From Larus michahellis (lineage: Eukaryota > Chordata > Aves > Charadriiformes > Laridae), in contig NC_133900.1 in assembly GCF_964199755.1 (NCBI RefSeq), forward strand, positions 16,321,201 to 16,385,200: 64,000 nucleotides of DNA, read 5' to 3'. The notes under the pieces were generated by a model, which was not told where the DNA came from, did not search any database, and saw only the letters and a program-made list of their open reading frames with translations. Position 1 is the stretch's first letter. Each line of letters starts with the position of its first letter. The position numbers were made by a program, and so were the translations under genes. Shown in pieces: positions 22,701 through 35,400 of this stretch.

Positions 22701-25700
22701 TAAAAGGGCTTTTGTAGCCTTGTGCACATCCTTATGCAAATTTACAATTACAGACTTCTGTCAAATGCAGAATTTGAGTAGTTCTTAGTGTCGTGGTTTG
22801 GGCTGGACTGGCCACTGTTTCCAACCAAATCAAACTACACAAAATGAGCAGCTATTTTGGCTTACATTGGTTTAACTATTGTTTGTGTCCTTATTTATTG
22901 TGTGTTATTTGGTGCCTTAAGTCCTGAATGAGAATGGGACCTCATCAGATGACATAACCTGTGAGTGTACAGTTGGGGAAAAACATCCAGTCTCTTTAGA
23001 AAGTCTACAAAAAGAAAGCCTTAGAAAGTCATATTTTCTCTTTAACCCTAAAGAGGCCTGTCCTCTAACAGAAATGCATCCTATCTTTTGCAGGATTGTG
23101 CAGGAGTGCAAATGTTCTCATTTCTTCTCTGATTCCACAAAAATGCATTTTTAAATAGACTGAGCAACTGAACACTTTGCAGCTTTAGGCTGTGAATACC
23201 AACATACATGACATAATGTTGGCCTGTTAACAGTTTGATCCTCCTTGTAATCATCAGCTCTAGGTTTGCCACCAAATTTTGTGGAAGGACTTTTTAGCGA
23301 GATTCCATAAAGCTTTACTGGTAACTTAATAAGATGAAAAACTGTTTTGCCTTCCTGTAAGTTAGGCCTAAGCATTTAGAGGTTTACATCTGCTTTTTAA
23401 AAGCAGGGGTTTACATGAGAAATGCAGTCCTTAACGTTGGCTTTGTAGAAAGCATATTTGAAAAGAGAGTAAGAGAATTTCTAGGGTCTTTACAATGAAG
23501 AAAGAGAGCCTTGATTTACTTTTCATCAGAAGAACAATACAGAAATTTTTGCAGCTGTTGGCCATCATCTCACTGTTTTGTTTAATTTTTGGTTTAATTT
23601 CCTCTGTATTTGTGTTTGAGAGGTAATTTTTTTGAGGGAACTTTATGAAGCGCTATGAATTTCTAAATTAAAAGGTATTTCTTTCACTAAAGGTGAAAAT
23701 ACTTCACGAATGTTGTTAATGAATCCTTGATTTCATACACTTATGATATTACTATTAAAATACTTATTGAGCAGTTTCTATCTTGCTACCATTTTGTGTT
23801 CATCTTGATTTACACGGAATTGATTTTTTTAATACCTGCGTACTTAACAAATAGAGAAACATTGCTGTTTTGAAAGAGCAATAGCTCATATTAAATATTC
23901 ATTCATTGCAGTCAGTTAATCAGGCTCAGTAACGCCTGTTGCTTTAGCACAAAGGCTTTTCACAGTAGTAAAGAAATTTTGATATGAAGACTGTATTCTG
24001 ATTATGCTTTAGATTTTACATACATATAGCATGTTGTTCTACTTGTCTGTTTAGTATCTTTTCCAGTATTTTAAGAAATAGGAGGAAAAGCTTATACAAT
24101 TACAAATGTACTAGAGGTCATTAAAACCAGTGTATTCTTGTGACCCCACTTAAAATTTCATTATGGGACACTTGCTAAAACATCAGGTCATCCTCAGGCA
24201 AAGTCCACTTATGATCTGTCCAGTTTCCTTATTCCTCACTTGAACTTGCTGTCGTCCATCCTAAGGAATCTTTTTCTCTCTAACCATCTAAATCTTTTCT
24301 GTTATCCTCCCTGCTCTTCTGGAATTGATGTTCTCCAGCCTTACAGTTACAGCTATAAGGCCCATTCTGTTTGTTAGCTTCTGTGCTCGAGTTACTGTAA
24401 TTAGTCTTCACTTCAGCTGGGACAGATAAGGAAGACTCTTTCCTACAAACTATATGATAGTCTCTTCCTATTGTAGGTTAGGAATTTTCTTATACCTTTC
24501 TCTTTAGCCTCCAGCTGTTGCTCTCCGGCAGAAGAAATGGATCAGGGTTATGATGTTCATCATGAATCTTACTGTATTCTCCCTCTATGTCTTCAATCTA
24601 AAAGCTTGCCTGAAGATGTCATGTATTTTCAGGTACTTTGAATTTCTCTCTCTGATTCTGACTGACTGTCCCCACGTCTTCACTACTAGGGAAAAAGCTC
24701 TGATATTGGTTGCAGATCTTGTATAAAGAAGCCTTGTTTATGGTCCTCTTTGTGTTGCGAATATGATCTTTCTCTGACCTTGGGCGCGTTAACTGCAGTC
24801 AAAGAGTCCAGTAAATGTGAAGTGTTTCGTTTCTAAGGTGCAGTAGAGTCTTATTTGTACTGTTGCTGAGCAGCTACTTTTATATCAGTAACATCTGTCA
24901 GGGCTTGGCATTGGTGAGTATACTTTGGTATCTAGTATCAGTTGGTGCTTGAATGTGAGCGCTTTTAACTTTGTGCTTCTGTTTTCTCATGTGTATTAAC
25001 ATTTTCCAAGCTGCAAGGGTGCTGAGGTTAGAGTAGTAGAGGAGGCTAGTGCATTTTTGCCTTTTAAAGAAAGCAACTTGATATCTTCCAAAAGACTAAT
25101 CAAGCAATACGGCAAAAACATCCATCCAGTATTGTGGAGTCATCACAGCTAACCCAGCTACTTCTGGATGCCTTGCAAAGACTAGACAATCTTGCCACTG
25201 TGTGCTGCCCCTCATCTGTTCTTGACATGTCATCAGCTGTCCAGCCAGTCACGAAACAGGGTCATAGGATACCTTTTTCCATACTGTTGTACACCTTGCT
25301 ACAGGGAAAGAGTGAGATTCAGTGTCAGGAGAACCCTCCATTACTGCACAACTTGGACCAAAGTCTGCCAGTTTATCTTGCTGTAAATAGCTCAGGTCAA
25401 CCACATCTTGATGTTATTAGGCTATATGCTGTATAAACAAAGTGCATTCAAATATTTGGTTCAGCGCCATCACACTACTATGAAATTGCTAGAAAAATGT
25501 ATTCTAAAAATAAGATCAACCCCACGGTTTGTTTTTTTTTTTGTATAGGAGGTAAAGATAGCATGTACAATGACATTCTTTATGCTAAAAAAAAGGGGGA
25601 GTGGGAAATTAGACTTGTATAAAATTCATTAATAAGCAAACCATATTTCTCGCTAGGTTAAATTAGCACAGCTCTACGGTGGCCATGCTGACATGATCAA

Positions 25701-26412
25701 GTTGGTACTCTGGCCACACCTTTCTAAATAATTTATTGTCAATTCTTATTAACTCACTTCATATTTCCATACATAGAACTATCCTACTTCCCATTGAAGA
25801 TTATTTTTATTCCATAAGATAGAAGGGGAGTGGGGGGAGGGCAGGCAGTCTTTGCTTTTGTAGTTTCTTTTAAAACAATTAAGTGCTTAATAGTGGGGAT
25901 TTAAATGGATCAGCTTATTTCCATTACCAATTAATTTGCATCACTTCTTGTGAGCTCTCACTAGAGTATGTAAAAAAGATTATTGTTCCATATTTGGGAG
26001 GAAAGGCCAGCATTATCTGTATTTTCTTTGATAGTAGTAACTACTGAGTTAACATTTTTGTAACTTTTTCTTTCTAAACAGTGAAAGGCTATGTGTGCTC
26101 AGATGACAAATGTATATTCCCATATGCTATTATGTGAAAACTGTGGTAGCTTCCATACCCCCAAAATCTCAATTTGTAACTATTTACAAGGCTTATTCAA
26201 CTACGCAACTAGAAAAGTTTACTTGAGGGCTTTCACTAAAAATACTTTATACCTGGTAATTAGGATCTACAGAATCATGTGCTCACGCAGTACTATTATT
26301 CAGCCCATGGAATTTGTATTGTATCAGTAGATTACTGTAGTTTCTTACCTGAATCATCTGCCAAGGAAATGTTGGTGAAAGTGTCATCCTCCTCATCCAG
26401 GCGTAACTCCAT
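16589..26412 (-). CDS. SCOC: Short coiled-coil protein SCOC, 4 coding exons (long isoform)
   Basis: Exons, read on the minus strand: 26412-26349, 17552-17478, 17382-17299 and 16731-16589. Their lengths (64+75+84+143) give 121 residues with consistent phases. The N-terminus [20 protein letters not shown] matches the [12 protein letters not shown] exon I recall for the long human isoform. The rest, from [20 protein letters not shown] to the end, is nearly identical to the mammalian 82-residue core. Heptad-like spacing in [20 protein letters not shown] and [20 protein letters not shown] supports the coiled coil. SCOC is known as a Golgi-associated ARL1/ARL3-binding protein that also works with FEZ1 and UVRAG in autophagy control. 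It converges on CLGN. Confidence 0.93.
17299..17382 (-). CDS. SCOC: SCOC coding exon, first half of the coiled coil
   Basis: The acceptor is tttttgcag and the donor gttagc follows ...CTTGAAG. The 84 nt encode (A)[18 protein letters not shown] and VLELQHTLE, ending with the first base of the Asp codon. Confidence 0.96.
17478..17552 (-). CDS. SCOC: SCOC coding exon with the internal MM start of the short isoform
   Basis: The pyrimidine-rich acceptor ends cttaag/cag and the donor gtataa follows GACATGGATG. In the long isoform it reads (A)[17 protein letters not shown] followed by MMNADMD. The tandem ATGs at 17499-17494 are the first in the exon and start the 82-residue isoform when the upstream exon is non-coding. 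Two AGs three bases apart form a NAGNAG acceptor. Confidence 0.93.
18087..18180 (-). other. SCOC: Probable non-coding first exon of SCOC
   Basis: The 3' edge at 18087 is set by a consensus donor gtgagg on the minus strand. The 5' edge is a guess placed next to the CCAAT/GC-box cluster. Splicing to 17552 would make MMNADMD the first start codon. Confidence 0.5.
18220..18285. repeat. Six perfect copies of an 11-bp GC-box minisatellite
   Basis: The unit GGCTGAGGGCG is repeated six times without mismatch. Each junction makes GGGCGGGC, an Sp1-type site, so the array adds GC boxes at one-helical-turn spacing upstream of the SCOC first exon. Confidence 0.93.
18560..18784 (+). mobile_element. CR1 LINE 3' end fragment
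   Basis: The sequence runs from the end of the CR1 pol region (aggctgcccagggaagtggt, then ggagttgccatccctggagg) through the 3' UTR to the terminal gattctatgattcta. It is a short 5'-truncated copy just upstream of the SCOC CpG island. Confidence 0.88.
18785..26348. other. SCOC long-isoform intron (upstream of the proximal promoter)
   Basis: No exon, tRNA or clear transposon was recognised here apart from the CR1 fragment just before it. Short open frames are scattered and show no known motif. Confidence 0.55.
26349..26412 (-). CDS. SCOC: SCOC distal alternative first coding exon
   Basis: On the minus strand ATG at 26412-26410 sits in a strong start context (AAAATGG) with an in-frame TAA 13 codons upstream, so translation begins here. 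The 64 nt encode [20 protein letters not shown] and S, ending at donor gtaaga (26348-26343). The acidic [10 protein letters not shown] motif is the hallmark of the long SCOC isoform. The phase matches the exon ending at 17552. No CpG island surrounds it, and its 5' UTR or any upstream exon could not be defined. Confidence 0.88.
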
Positions 26413-27910
26413 TTTCCTTCCTTTTTTCAAAGTTTTTTGAGACGTGCATTAAGCGTGGCAATTGTCAGCCATTTTTCAGCAGGCATGTGACTTCTCTAGT
26501 TAAATCTTTAATGAGTCCAACACACAGGTGTTATCGGATACTGTTGGCAACTACCCACGTCTTACTCTGTGTGGTGTCTCATCTGAACCTTGAGCTCTTT
26601 TCCGGAAATTGTTAATCTAGAAGGTTTCTGAGTTCTAACTGCTTTGTCAGATACATGCTGAGCAAACACTGCTATTGCGGGTTCTTTCTGTGAAAGAACT
26701 GTGTATTCACACTAGTTGCGTTTTTGTTGTTCTTGATTTTTCTCTAGGGCTGTGTATAGTTTTTTGTTGGAGGGTTTTTTTTGATAGAGGAAAGAGGGAA
26801 AGTAACTTTAGTGTTCAAAAAATGTTACTTACAGTCCAAGCAAATGCAATAGACAGATTTGGGAGTAGCAAAGTTAAAATGTAATCTTTAAATACTTAGG
26901 AATGTGAGTAATTTTACTTACATGAACAGTTGCATCTAAACCAATCAGGTAATGTGAACAAGTGAAGTTCTATAAGTGAGCATGTGACAGTCTGTGATAG
27001 TAGATGGGCGGAAGGAAATCGAGTTCAAAGAAAACCCCACTTTAGTCTTCTTGGTTTGCTTCTTGAAGAAAATTAGACATAGTTTGAACATATAAACTAG
27101 AAATTCACCTCAAACTACTTACCTCTTTGGAAATAGCTTTCTTTTGTACTTCTGGATTAGAATGTTTTCTTGCAATAATTTAAAAGTTTAAATGGCCCTG
27201 GTCTTGATTAAAGACAGTGAATAGTGGAACCACTTCTTTTTCAGGGGATTGCATGTTCAGAATCTACCCATTTTTAATTTGTATTCAGAAAAAGGCTGTA
27301 AGTTTAGGATGCTGACAAATAATTTTTTCTTAATTGTAATTAGGAACCTCTCTGAAGTCTCACTAAAAATTGAATCTTAGTTTTGTGAAGCACTGTCCAG
27401 CTATAGAATGAGATAATTCTCAGAATTTACAGTTCACCTTTCACCCTTTTGGACATAATCTTGATTTGGACTCCTGAGACAGCCTCTATGTACAAAGGTA
27501 AACGCACGTAACTTGGCAGGACAAAGGGCCTAAGACACTAAGCATCAGAATTGGTGCAGCTTACAGAAATGATAAATGTAATGCTGCTATTTAGTTTTTT
27601 CTTCTTATCCTTTAACTGCTTAGTTTTTATTTTAGCTTTTCGGTTGGTGTCAGTGAAGGTACTCACAGCTGCCTTCAGAGATTAATGAAAACCAAGCACA
27701 TCTTGCATTTTCAGAATTGTGCTGAGAGTTACTCATTTTTGCTTTGCATTGATCAGAACCAGTCCAAAATTTACCTTATTGGTCTTGAGTAGTCTGTGTA
27801 AAGAGACCTACTGGTTTCATTCCAAATTCTTGAGTATCACAAGGTGTGTCTGGATCAGTTGGGTTTTTTAATTCTTTCAATGATGCAACAGCACGCTTCA
27901 AAGCTCTCAT

Positions 27911-27930
27911 GATGATAATAATAATAATAA
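27911..27930. repeat. (ATA)n microsatellite
   Basis: gatgat followed by repeated aataat triplets, 20 bp. Confidence 0.75.
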
Positions 27931-30900
27931 AGTTAGAAAACTTTTTGATCTTCTGTCTTTATTATGTCTTTTATTGTTCTCAGACATGTTATGTACAGTA
28001 GAAGCATTTCAACAACTCAGTTTGGAAAGGCAGATCCTAAAAACACATGCACTTATATAATCTGTTACCTCCGAATTTTGTAAAACCGTATGTGCTTGTG
28101 GAAGTATGGGTTTTATCTTGTCTGAACTGTATAGCCCTCATCTAAAAGCTTTAATTAACTTTTCTTGCCTGTGTCAATATTGTTCTATTATATTGGCCAT
28201 ATGGGTTCCCTCTGGTAGATACAATTTCCATGTAAATTATTAGCTGGTTTTAGACAGACTCTCACAGTAGCCTAGTGAATATGGATGTTGTGCAGTTGTT
28301 ACTCATGTTTAGATCAAAGCCATTAGTGAAAGTGATGCAGAGTAAAAGCTGTATTTTAATATGAGCCAGCAAGAAAGACTCCTCAGGGTGCAGAAGAATA
28401 TGATTCAGGGAGGAGTTTGTCTGCCTCATGTGAGATGTACTGATCCCTGCAACTTCTGGAGTCAGGCCTTTCTGCCAAGTGCATTCCACACTGTGTGGCA
28501 CCAAAGAGCAGGTTACCCGAGGAGTTATTCTTCCTACCCTACAGAGCCAAGACTCAAAGGCTCTCTGCAAGTGTTTCAGAGCTCATTAAAACTCCCTTTG
28601 AAAGAAAGGCCTTTGGACAGATTGCTTGCTTTGTTTTCTTAGTCAGTGCCTCTGCTTCTGAAGGAGGAGAGAGCAGAAAGTATGTGTTTGGGTGTATGTA
28701 TCTAGTTGTATGCATGTGTGTATAAACTAAGACCAAGGTGGGACCCTGGAGCTGCACTTTTTTGCAGAAGGCCTTGGCTTTTTATGAGGACCTGGGAATC
28801 AGTTAGATTTGTGGGAGACATACACAGTTTATTCATGGAAATGGAGACTCATTTACCAACAGAGAGGAATGGGGTTTAACTAAGAGGACTTTACAGACAT
28901 GATCTTGTTTCTTTCTTGCCCGAAATTTTTTTCATATTTAAACATACACCCATGTTCTCTAATTTTAAAGGCGCTGTAGAATTATATCTGTAGCTTGCTT
29001 GTTTTTGTGAGTGCTGTGGTGAGAAACATTTTCTTTGATGGTGACCTGATATTTTATTAGTGAAATAAGGTTTTTGGGTAGGAGGTGCCATTTAAATATA
29101 AAGTAGAAGTGCCCATTTCTTGCTATCACCATGTTTGTTTTATAAGGAAGAATATAAAGGAGTAGCAGCAGACAGAGGAACTCTGACCAGCTTAAAAGCA
29201 AGCTGTGTAATGGAATTAACTGTCAGACCACAATGAGTTTAGCTATTTCCATGTGTGAATTATTTTCACTGGAGTAATGGACATTAATGTAAAAGTTAAT
29301 TTGGTTATAAAATATCAGCTCATCTTTCTGAGGGTTTCATTACTAAACTGAACAGGGGTTGTGGCATACCTAGCACCTAGTACCTGGCTGCCTTTTAAAA
29401 TAGGTGGCATAAACTGTCAGAGGAGGTTGAGGGTAGGGGAAGTGTGGGGACAACCTCTCCTTCAGCCACTCCTCTGAGCCCTTTGTTTGACTTCATAGCA
29501 ATAGCATCAGTTGATGTAGCCATATACTAGCCTAGTTTTGATGAGTATTGGTACAAGCACATTAGCAGATCGCTGTCTAGATATGATGGTCATGAAAGCA
29601 GTAGATAAATACCCAAGAACATCTTCAGGTTTGGTGCTGAAATGATTCTCCAAGCTCAGGATTTTGCAGTCTGTCAGGCAACTTTGTGTCAAGTACACAA
29701 ATACAGGAGGGTTTAGGTCCTTAGCTTTAAAACACCATAGCTAAACCTGCCTGGTAATAGGTTCACATTTTTATTACTGTAAGTATCATGTAACTATTTC
29801 CTAATTAAAATGATTTAATGGTGACCTGAAAAGGAAGTTGGCTCAGAGTTAAGTACAGATGTATGGAACGTTTTAGCTAAACCGCAGCATGTGCTGTGAC
29901 TCCTATTTATACCAACACTGTAACAGTGCTTATAGCGTGGTTGAGGCAGACTTCAATACCACTAATTTTTTGCAGGGTTCAGCCTTGCGCTTACGAACTG
30001 AGCTACATCATCAAAACATTCAACAGCCCTTTTCACCTGCTTCCCTTGTTTCCTGTTACTGTGCTAATTTGTTATCTCTGGGAGTCCACAGCTGCAGTGC
30101 CTTTTGGAAACATTTTTCAGTGGCTCTATTTCAAATATTTTTGTAACTTGGAAAGGCAAGAGGGAAGAGTGGGGTCGGGGACAGGAGGTTAGTCAGTTGA
30201 GAGACATTTTTGCTGTCTGCATCACCCGTCAAAACCTCACTGACCCCTTGTTCCAAAGGTGTAATTGTATAGAGATGCCTGCTGTTGCTCTGATACTTTC
30301 TGAGTATCAATAATAGAAAAGATTTTTTTTTTTAAAGTCAGAGAAACACTCAAGTAGAAGAAGGTTTCTGTTGATTTCAGAGAATACTGGGACAGTCAGG
30401 GTATTCTGGGTAGGTTAGATCCTTATTGCAACACAGGTGTAATGGCTGATCTTCCATCAGGTTGCATTGTACAATCTTAATGCATTCATCTGCTTTTCTT
30501 ATGCAGTGGTTTGATGAAGAGTCCAATTTGAAGACAAGTTTTGTAAACGTGGATGTATATGATATAAGCAATGCAGTATATAAAGTAAGCCACTAAAGAT
30601 TTCAAATAGGAAAACTATGTTTTGCATTCTTAGGAGATATCGTATCCTTCTGCTTTTAGTCAGCACATTTAAAAACAAAATCAAAAATATTCCTTTTGAT
30701 TTCTATTTTTTTCAAGTAAGACAATAAGCTCTGAGTAAAGAGTAGAATCCATCTCTGACTGTACAATTGGGTAATATACATTTCTGTACATTTGCTGGTA
30801 CTTTCCAGCATACAACAAAGTGTTTAGAATTATTTTCTTACACAAAACATTAAAAAATGCATCCGATGTATCAGTTTCACACTGTATATAAAACGCAGCG

Positions 30901-32425
30901 TTTAAAAAATATGTGTGCCTTGTTAGGAAATGACAGCTGCCAGTGTATTTCTGTTTTAATGAACTTCGACAGAAAGGAACTGTGGCACGTGTTTAGTTCA
31001 TGCTAATAAAGCAGTAATCATACTACTAAATTCGTAGGATGTTCCAAGCTAGTCTGACTGACACTGTATGACAGTAACCTACTTGCAGAACAACAGTTTA
31101 CTAAGGTGGTGACAGAAGTGTATTAAATGTGTCATTCACAGATTTAACCTGTAAACTGAAGTGTATTTATACTTGTCAGTAAGTATCCTAGGTGTATACT
31201 CTCTCTCCATTCCCACCTGCTTCCCTCCTCGCTCACCACTTAGCAGTTTAAGATACTTACAAGCCATGTTGTGGCTGAGATAGTCTTGTAAGTTTTGAGG
31301 TACACTTCGAGGGCATGTTATGCAAATGAGCATCATTATTTGCAAATGCTGCTTCTGAAACTGCATCCAAACTGGTCACCTGGAAACCATCCACAACGAT
31401 GGCCCACTTGCATTCATAGCCACTCACTTATTATGTTTAATTTTGATAAATGCATACATGTTGTTCTTTTCTGCATGAGTAATTTTTTTTAAATTTGTAT
31501 CTGCTGTCTGAAAATGAATGACTTGTTCATAACATCTGGTACATATGTCTTAAAATAGACCCACTTTGCTTCACACTTGTCCATTCTACTCTCAGATTTC
31601 CTGTCATGCATCTGTCTAGACTTGGAGAACATTTGCCCGCTAAATTAAAAAAAATAAAAAAAATCTACTGCTTCAGACTACTTCAAATACTTCTTAAAGT
31701 TTAATTCCATTATGATTCCTGTAAAACCAAACTGACTGGGCAACGGGTGAGCCTATCTATATTTTACTAGTGTGTCCTCTTCCATTTCCTGCTCCTTTTT
31801 CTTCCATCTGATACATCTCATAATTCTTAACTAGGTGACTCGGCATGTGCAGCATGCAGCAGAACAGGACTCTTCACCGGATTTTGGAATGATCAACCTG
31901 CTTTTTCCCTTTGAATGATAGCCCATTCTACTTCACTCCATTGATCTATAATTCTAGAGATGGCAGTAATTCAGGAACAGTGTTGGCTCAAGTAATTTCT
32001 ACATCTCTAATAATTTTTCATTGTGTTCATTAGAGATACTAGGAAATTATTGGTTAGTTTACTGGAGAGTGCCAGTATAGAAACTGACAAGACACTGAAG
32101 ACACTGCTTTTTATTTTATTGCTCTAAAGTCATACTAAATGTTTCCTCCGCTTCTTTGTAATACAGAGATGCAGAGAGTTCAGTAGTGCATGTCCTGTCC
32201 CAGGGTACGTGTTCCTTATGCCTTTGACAGTGTTCTCTAATGTGTCTGACCATTAGCATCCTTCTAAAGTGAGCGTGACCAGTCAGAAGATAGGAACAAC
32301 TTCTTTTTGGTCCTTCATGGAGCCTTCCAGGTCTGTAACCAGCTAACCTGTGTGTTTCTTCTGTTCCACGGTGCAGTTAAATGCAAAACACTTCAGATTT
32401 TAAATGTGTAGTCATTAAAATTGTC

Positions 32426-32471
32426 ATTGCTAAATGGATGGGGGATGTATTGCTAAATGGATGGGGGATGT
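32426..32471. repeat. 23-bp exact tandem duplication
   Basis: The 23-bp unit at 32426-32448, which starts attgctaaatgg, is repeated without mismatch at 32449-32471. It is probably a replication-slippage event. Confidence 0.9.
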
Positions 32472-35400
32472 TTAATCCAATCAAGGTTTGCTGATTACAA
32501 CCAATTAAATTCATACAATACTAATAGATTTTACTTTGCAAGAGGATAGCAAAAACACATGGATCTCAATGCAGCCATAGAAACTTCCTGCACGACAGTT
32601 CAGGTGCTGAGACAGTACTTAAGCAGTCTATCTCTAGCGACACAGACTTCAGTGATGGCTTCAGAATTACTGCTAGCTTCAGGAGCAGATTAAGTTGGCT
32701 TTCGCGAGTCCTGTGCTGCAGTGGCAAGGCTGAGACTGGTACACAGTCCAACAATGTGTCATCCCACTGGCTCTGCTGTATCTTCTCTCTGAATCTTAGC
32801 ACTTCAGAGGGGAAAAAACAGGGGACATATTTTCAAGTATTTTGCCATTTCAATCTTTTTTTGAAAAATCAAATGTGATCTCTTTGCGGCCTGAATTCTG
32901 CCTACCTTGGGCTTGATCAACTTCATTGCAAGCACTCTGACTGGGATGCTGGCTGTTGCTGCAGGCTCTGAAAGAGGGTCATGCAGAACTGCATATTCTG
33001 GGCACCAAGGGAGTTTTTCTTTCACACGGTATTTTAGCTTGTTCATAGCTCTGTAATATGCAACTGGTGAAGAGGACTGGGTCCAGAGTACCAGGCAGAA
33101 TTCCAAAACCTGGATTTATTAGCTAAAACAGATTTGGCGTTTGTCAGTTTCTCTGCTGCTGCCTGCCTCATGGTCTGTCACCTGTCTGAAACACTCCCCA
33201 AAGTGCCTAAACAGGCCGCTGCCCCTTGCCTACTGAGCTGCCAGTGGAGCACTCTGCAGAATAAGGTGTCAGTCAGTCAGTAGTCAGACACTAAAAGGCT
33301 GACAATGAGAAGGACAAAGTCTATACATGTTCTTGGTTTTCTTTTTCAAAGTCACATACTTTAACAAATATTACTGACATTTGCATACGGATGCCCCATT
33401 TGAAGATTGTGGATTTCCTGTTGTCACATACCTGGTTTCTAGAACTCTAAGGTTATTATACGCTACTCACAGAAATCCCCAGTGGAATGCAATCATATGA
33501 CATGTTTGCTCAATCATTTTTGTCTTGCTTATTCTTGGACGCTGTCTATTTAAGCTGCAGCTATGCTGGCTTTTCTTTAGTACAAGTCTCCTGGAAGGTC
33601 ATTGCTGATGGCATCTGTGGCCGAAGCTAGTCTGGAGAGATGAATTATTTAAGGTGACTAATGCTTTTAATGGACTTGATGATCAATAATGCTTATAATA
33701 ATAATACGATAGCAGAGAGAGACCTCATGTATGAAAAACTAGTTTCTGGAGGAGGAAGGGATCTTTGGGGACTTTTTTGCCCCCATAAAATGGGCTATTT
33801 CTCAGTTACTTTAATAGAATTGTGCCCAGATCTTAGTTTTATCATGAGTCTTACAATAGTTGGTGTTTCCTTAAAAAAAAAAACAAACCTGAAATTATGT
33901 GAGAATCTTTTTTTATTATTATTTTTAAAATGCAGGACTTGTAATAAGGAATGAAAAGATTAAAAGAACTATACCTGTGAACCCTGGCAGAAGCTGAACA
34001 CAAATGAGAAGCATTAAGGAAAATGTATTAAGGAAAAATTCTATTACTTTAAATCTAATTCCTTGAGTCACAACGCTTAAATGGTGGAGGACTGACTTTG
34101 TTCCTGTATCTCGCTTTATACAAATGTTTTATCAAGGTGTGTTTTTTTTTTTTTTACTTAGAAGCTTAAAAATTTTTTTGAGACTGTGGAAGTGGTTGTT
34201 ACAAGATATTATATCTTACACTTGTGTTTGAGTGGCCTCCCTTGCCAACTTTCCTGGGTGGGAATCATGTCACATTGTAGTGAAGGCTTCCAGTTTTGGT
34301 TTGGGAAAGCTGAAAGTAGAAGGGGAAAAGAGAAAACAGAAAGTGTGTAGTGAACAAACTCATTTTCCAAGCCAAGTAAACTATTTAAGAAGGAAAGAAT
34401 GAAGCCGTGACAGTAATGCCAAACCCAAAGATTCAAAAATGCTACTCTGTAAAGGGTTCAGCCTCAAAAAATAATAAATGTTGGGATTCTTTTATTAGCC
34501 TTTGCATTCTTTAGCCATGAGCATTAATGCTTCTAACATCTCTTCAGGCCCATGCAAATCTTTTGGGGGTTTTTTGGAGAGCATCAAAGCTCATGTTATG
34601 AAAGTATATCAGTTCAAGAGCTGAGACTGGAAGAAATACACCATTATGTTAATACAGTCTAGGATAAAATTGTGAGAGTTGTAAAGATACCTCATTTAAT
34701 AAGAACCAGCTGCAAACCCATGCAATAGTAGCAGTACATATTGTATGTGAATGTCTGTTATCAAAAAATGCTCCAAAAGCCAAGACAGAAAAGTTGCTCT
34801 CAGACATTGCAAGTGTAGTGATGGAATTATTTGGCATTGGCCAAAAAATAGACCAGGCGAAGCAGTAAGAAGTCTTCCTCTGCTGTGGCCCAGCTGAAGT
34901 TTCTGTATAATGTGGGATGGACCTGAAAGCTGTTCTCTCACAGCAAAAAGCCAGGGACAATGGCAGTAACATAGCTGTTAGCTTCCCCTGGTGTCAGGTC
35001 TCCTCTCCTTCACTTGAGGAAATGCAGTTTTAGCCACTGAGGGAAATCTGACCTTTAATGCAGTTTTGCAGGATTAATCAGAGAAGAGCTTTGTACCTAC
35101 CCAAAAACAAGGCAGCCCTCAACACCCCTGTCTTAGGGAAGAATATTTCCCTAGACTAAAGCAAAGCCGTGACATCTCTTTTTCCCTTCCTTGCCTCATC
35201 CTGCTGCACACTTTTATCCTCAGTATCCCAGCTTCATGCTTCCTTCCCAACCCTGCTCCATCCCTCTTCTGTGTAGCTTTACCTTTTCTTGCCTTCTCAG
35301 CCCTCTTTATTTGATCCTGTTTCTGTCATAAGTCACTTAGTGCGATTCCTGACGCCTGCTGAGTTCTGTCAGGGCCAGTATAGTAGGCTGCCTCCTGCAG

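Noticed and set aside
22789-22870. TGTCGTGGTTTGGGCTGG, resembling the terminus of an avian LTR
   Set aside because: No TATA box, poly(A) signal, opposite terminus or target-site duplication could be found, so an LTR call is not supported.
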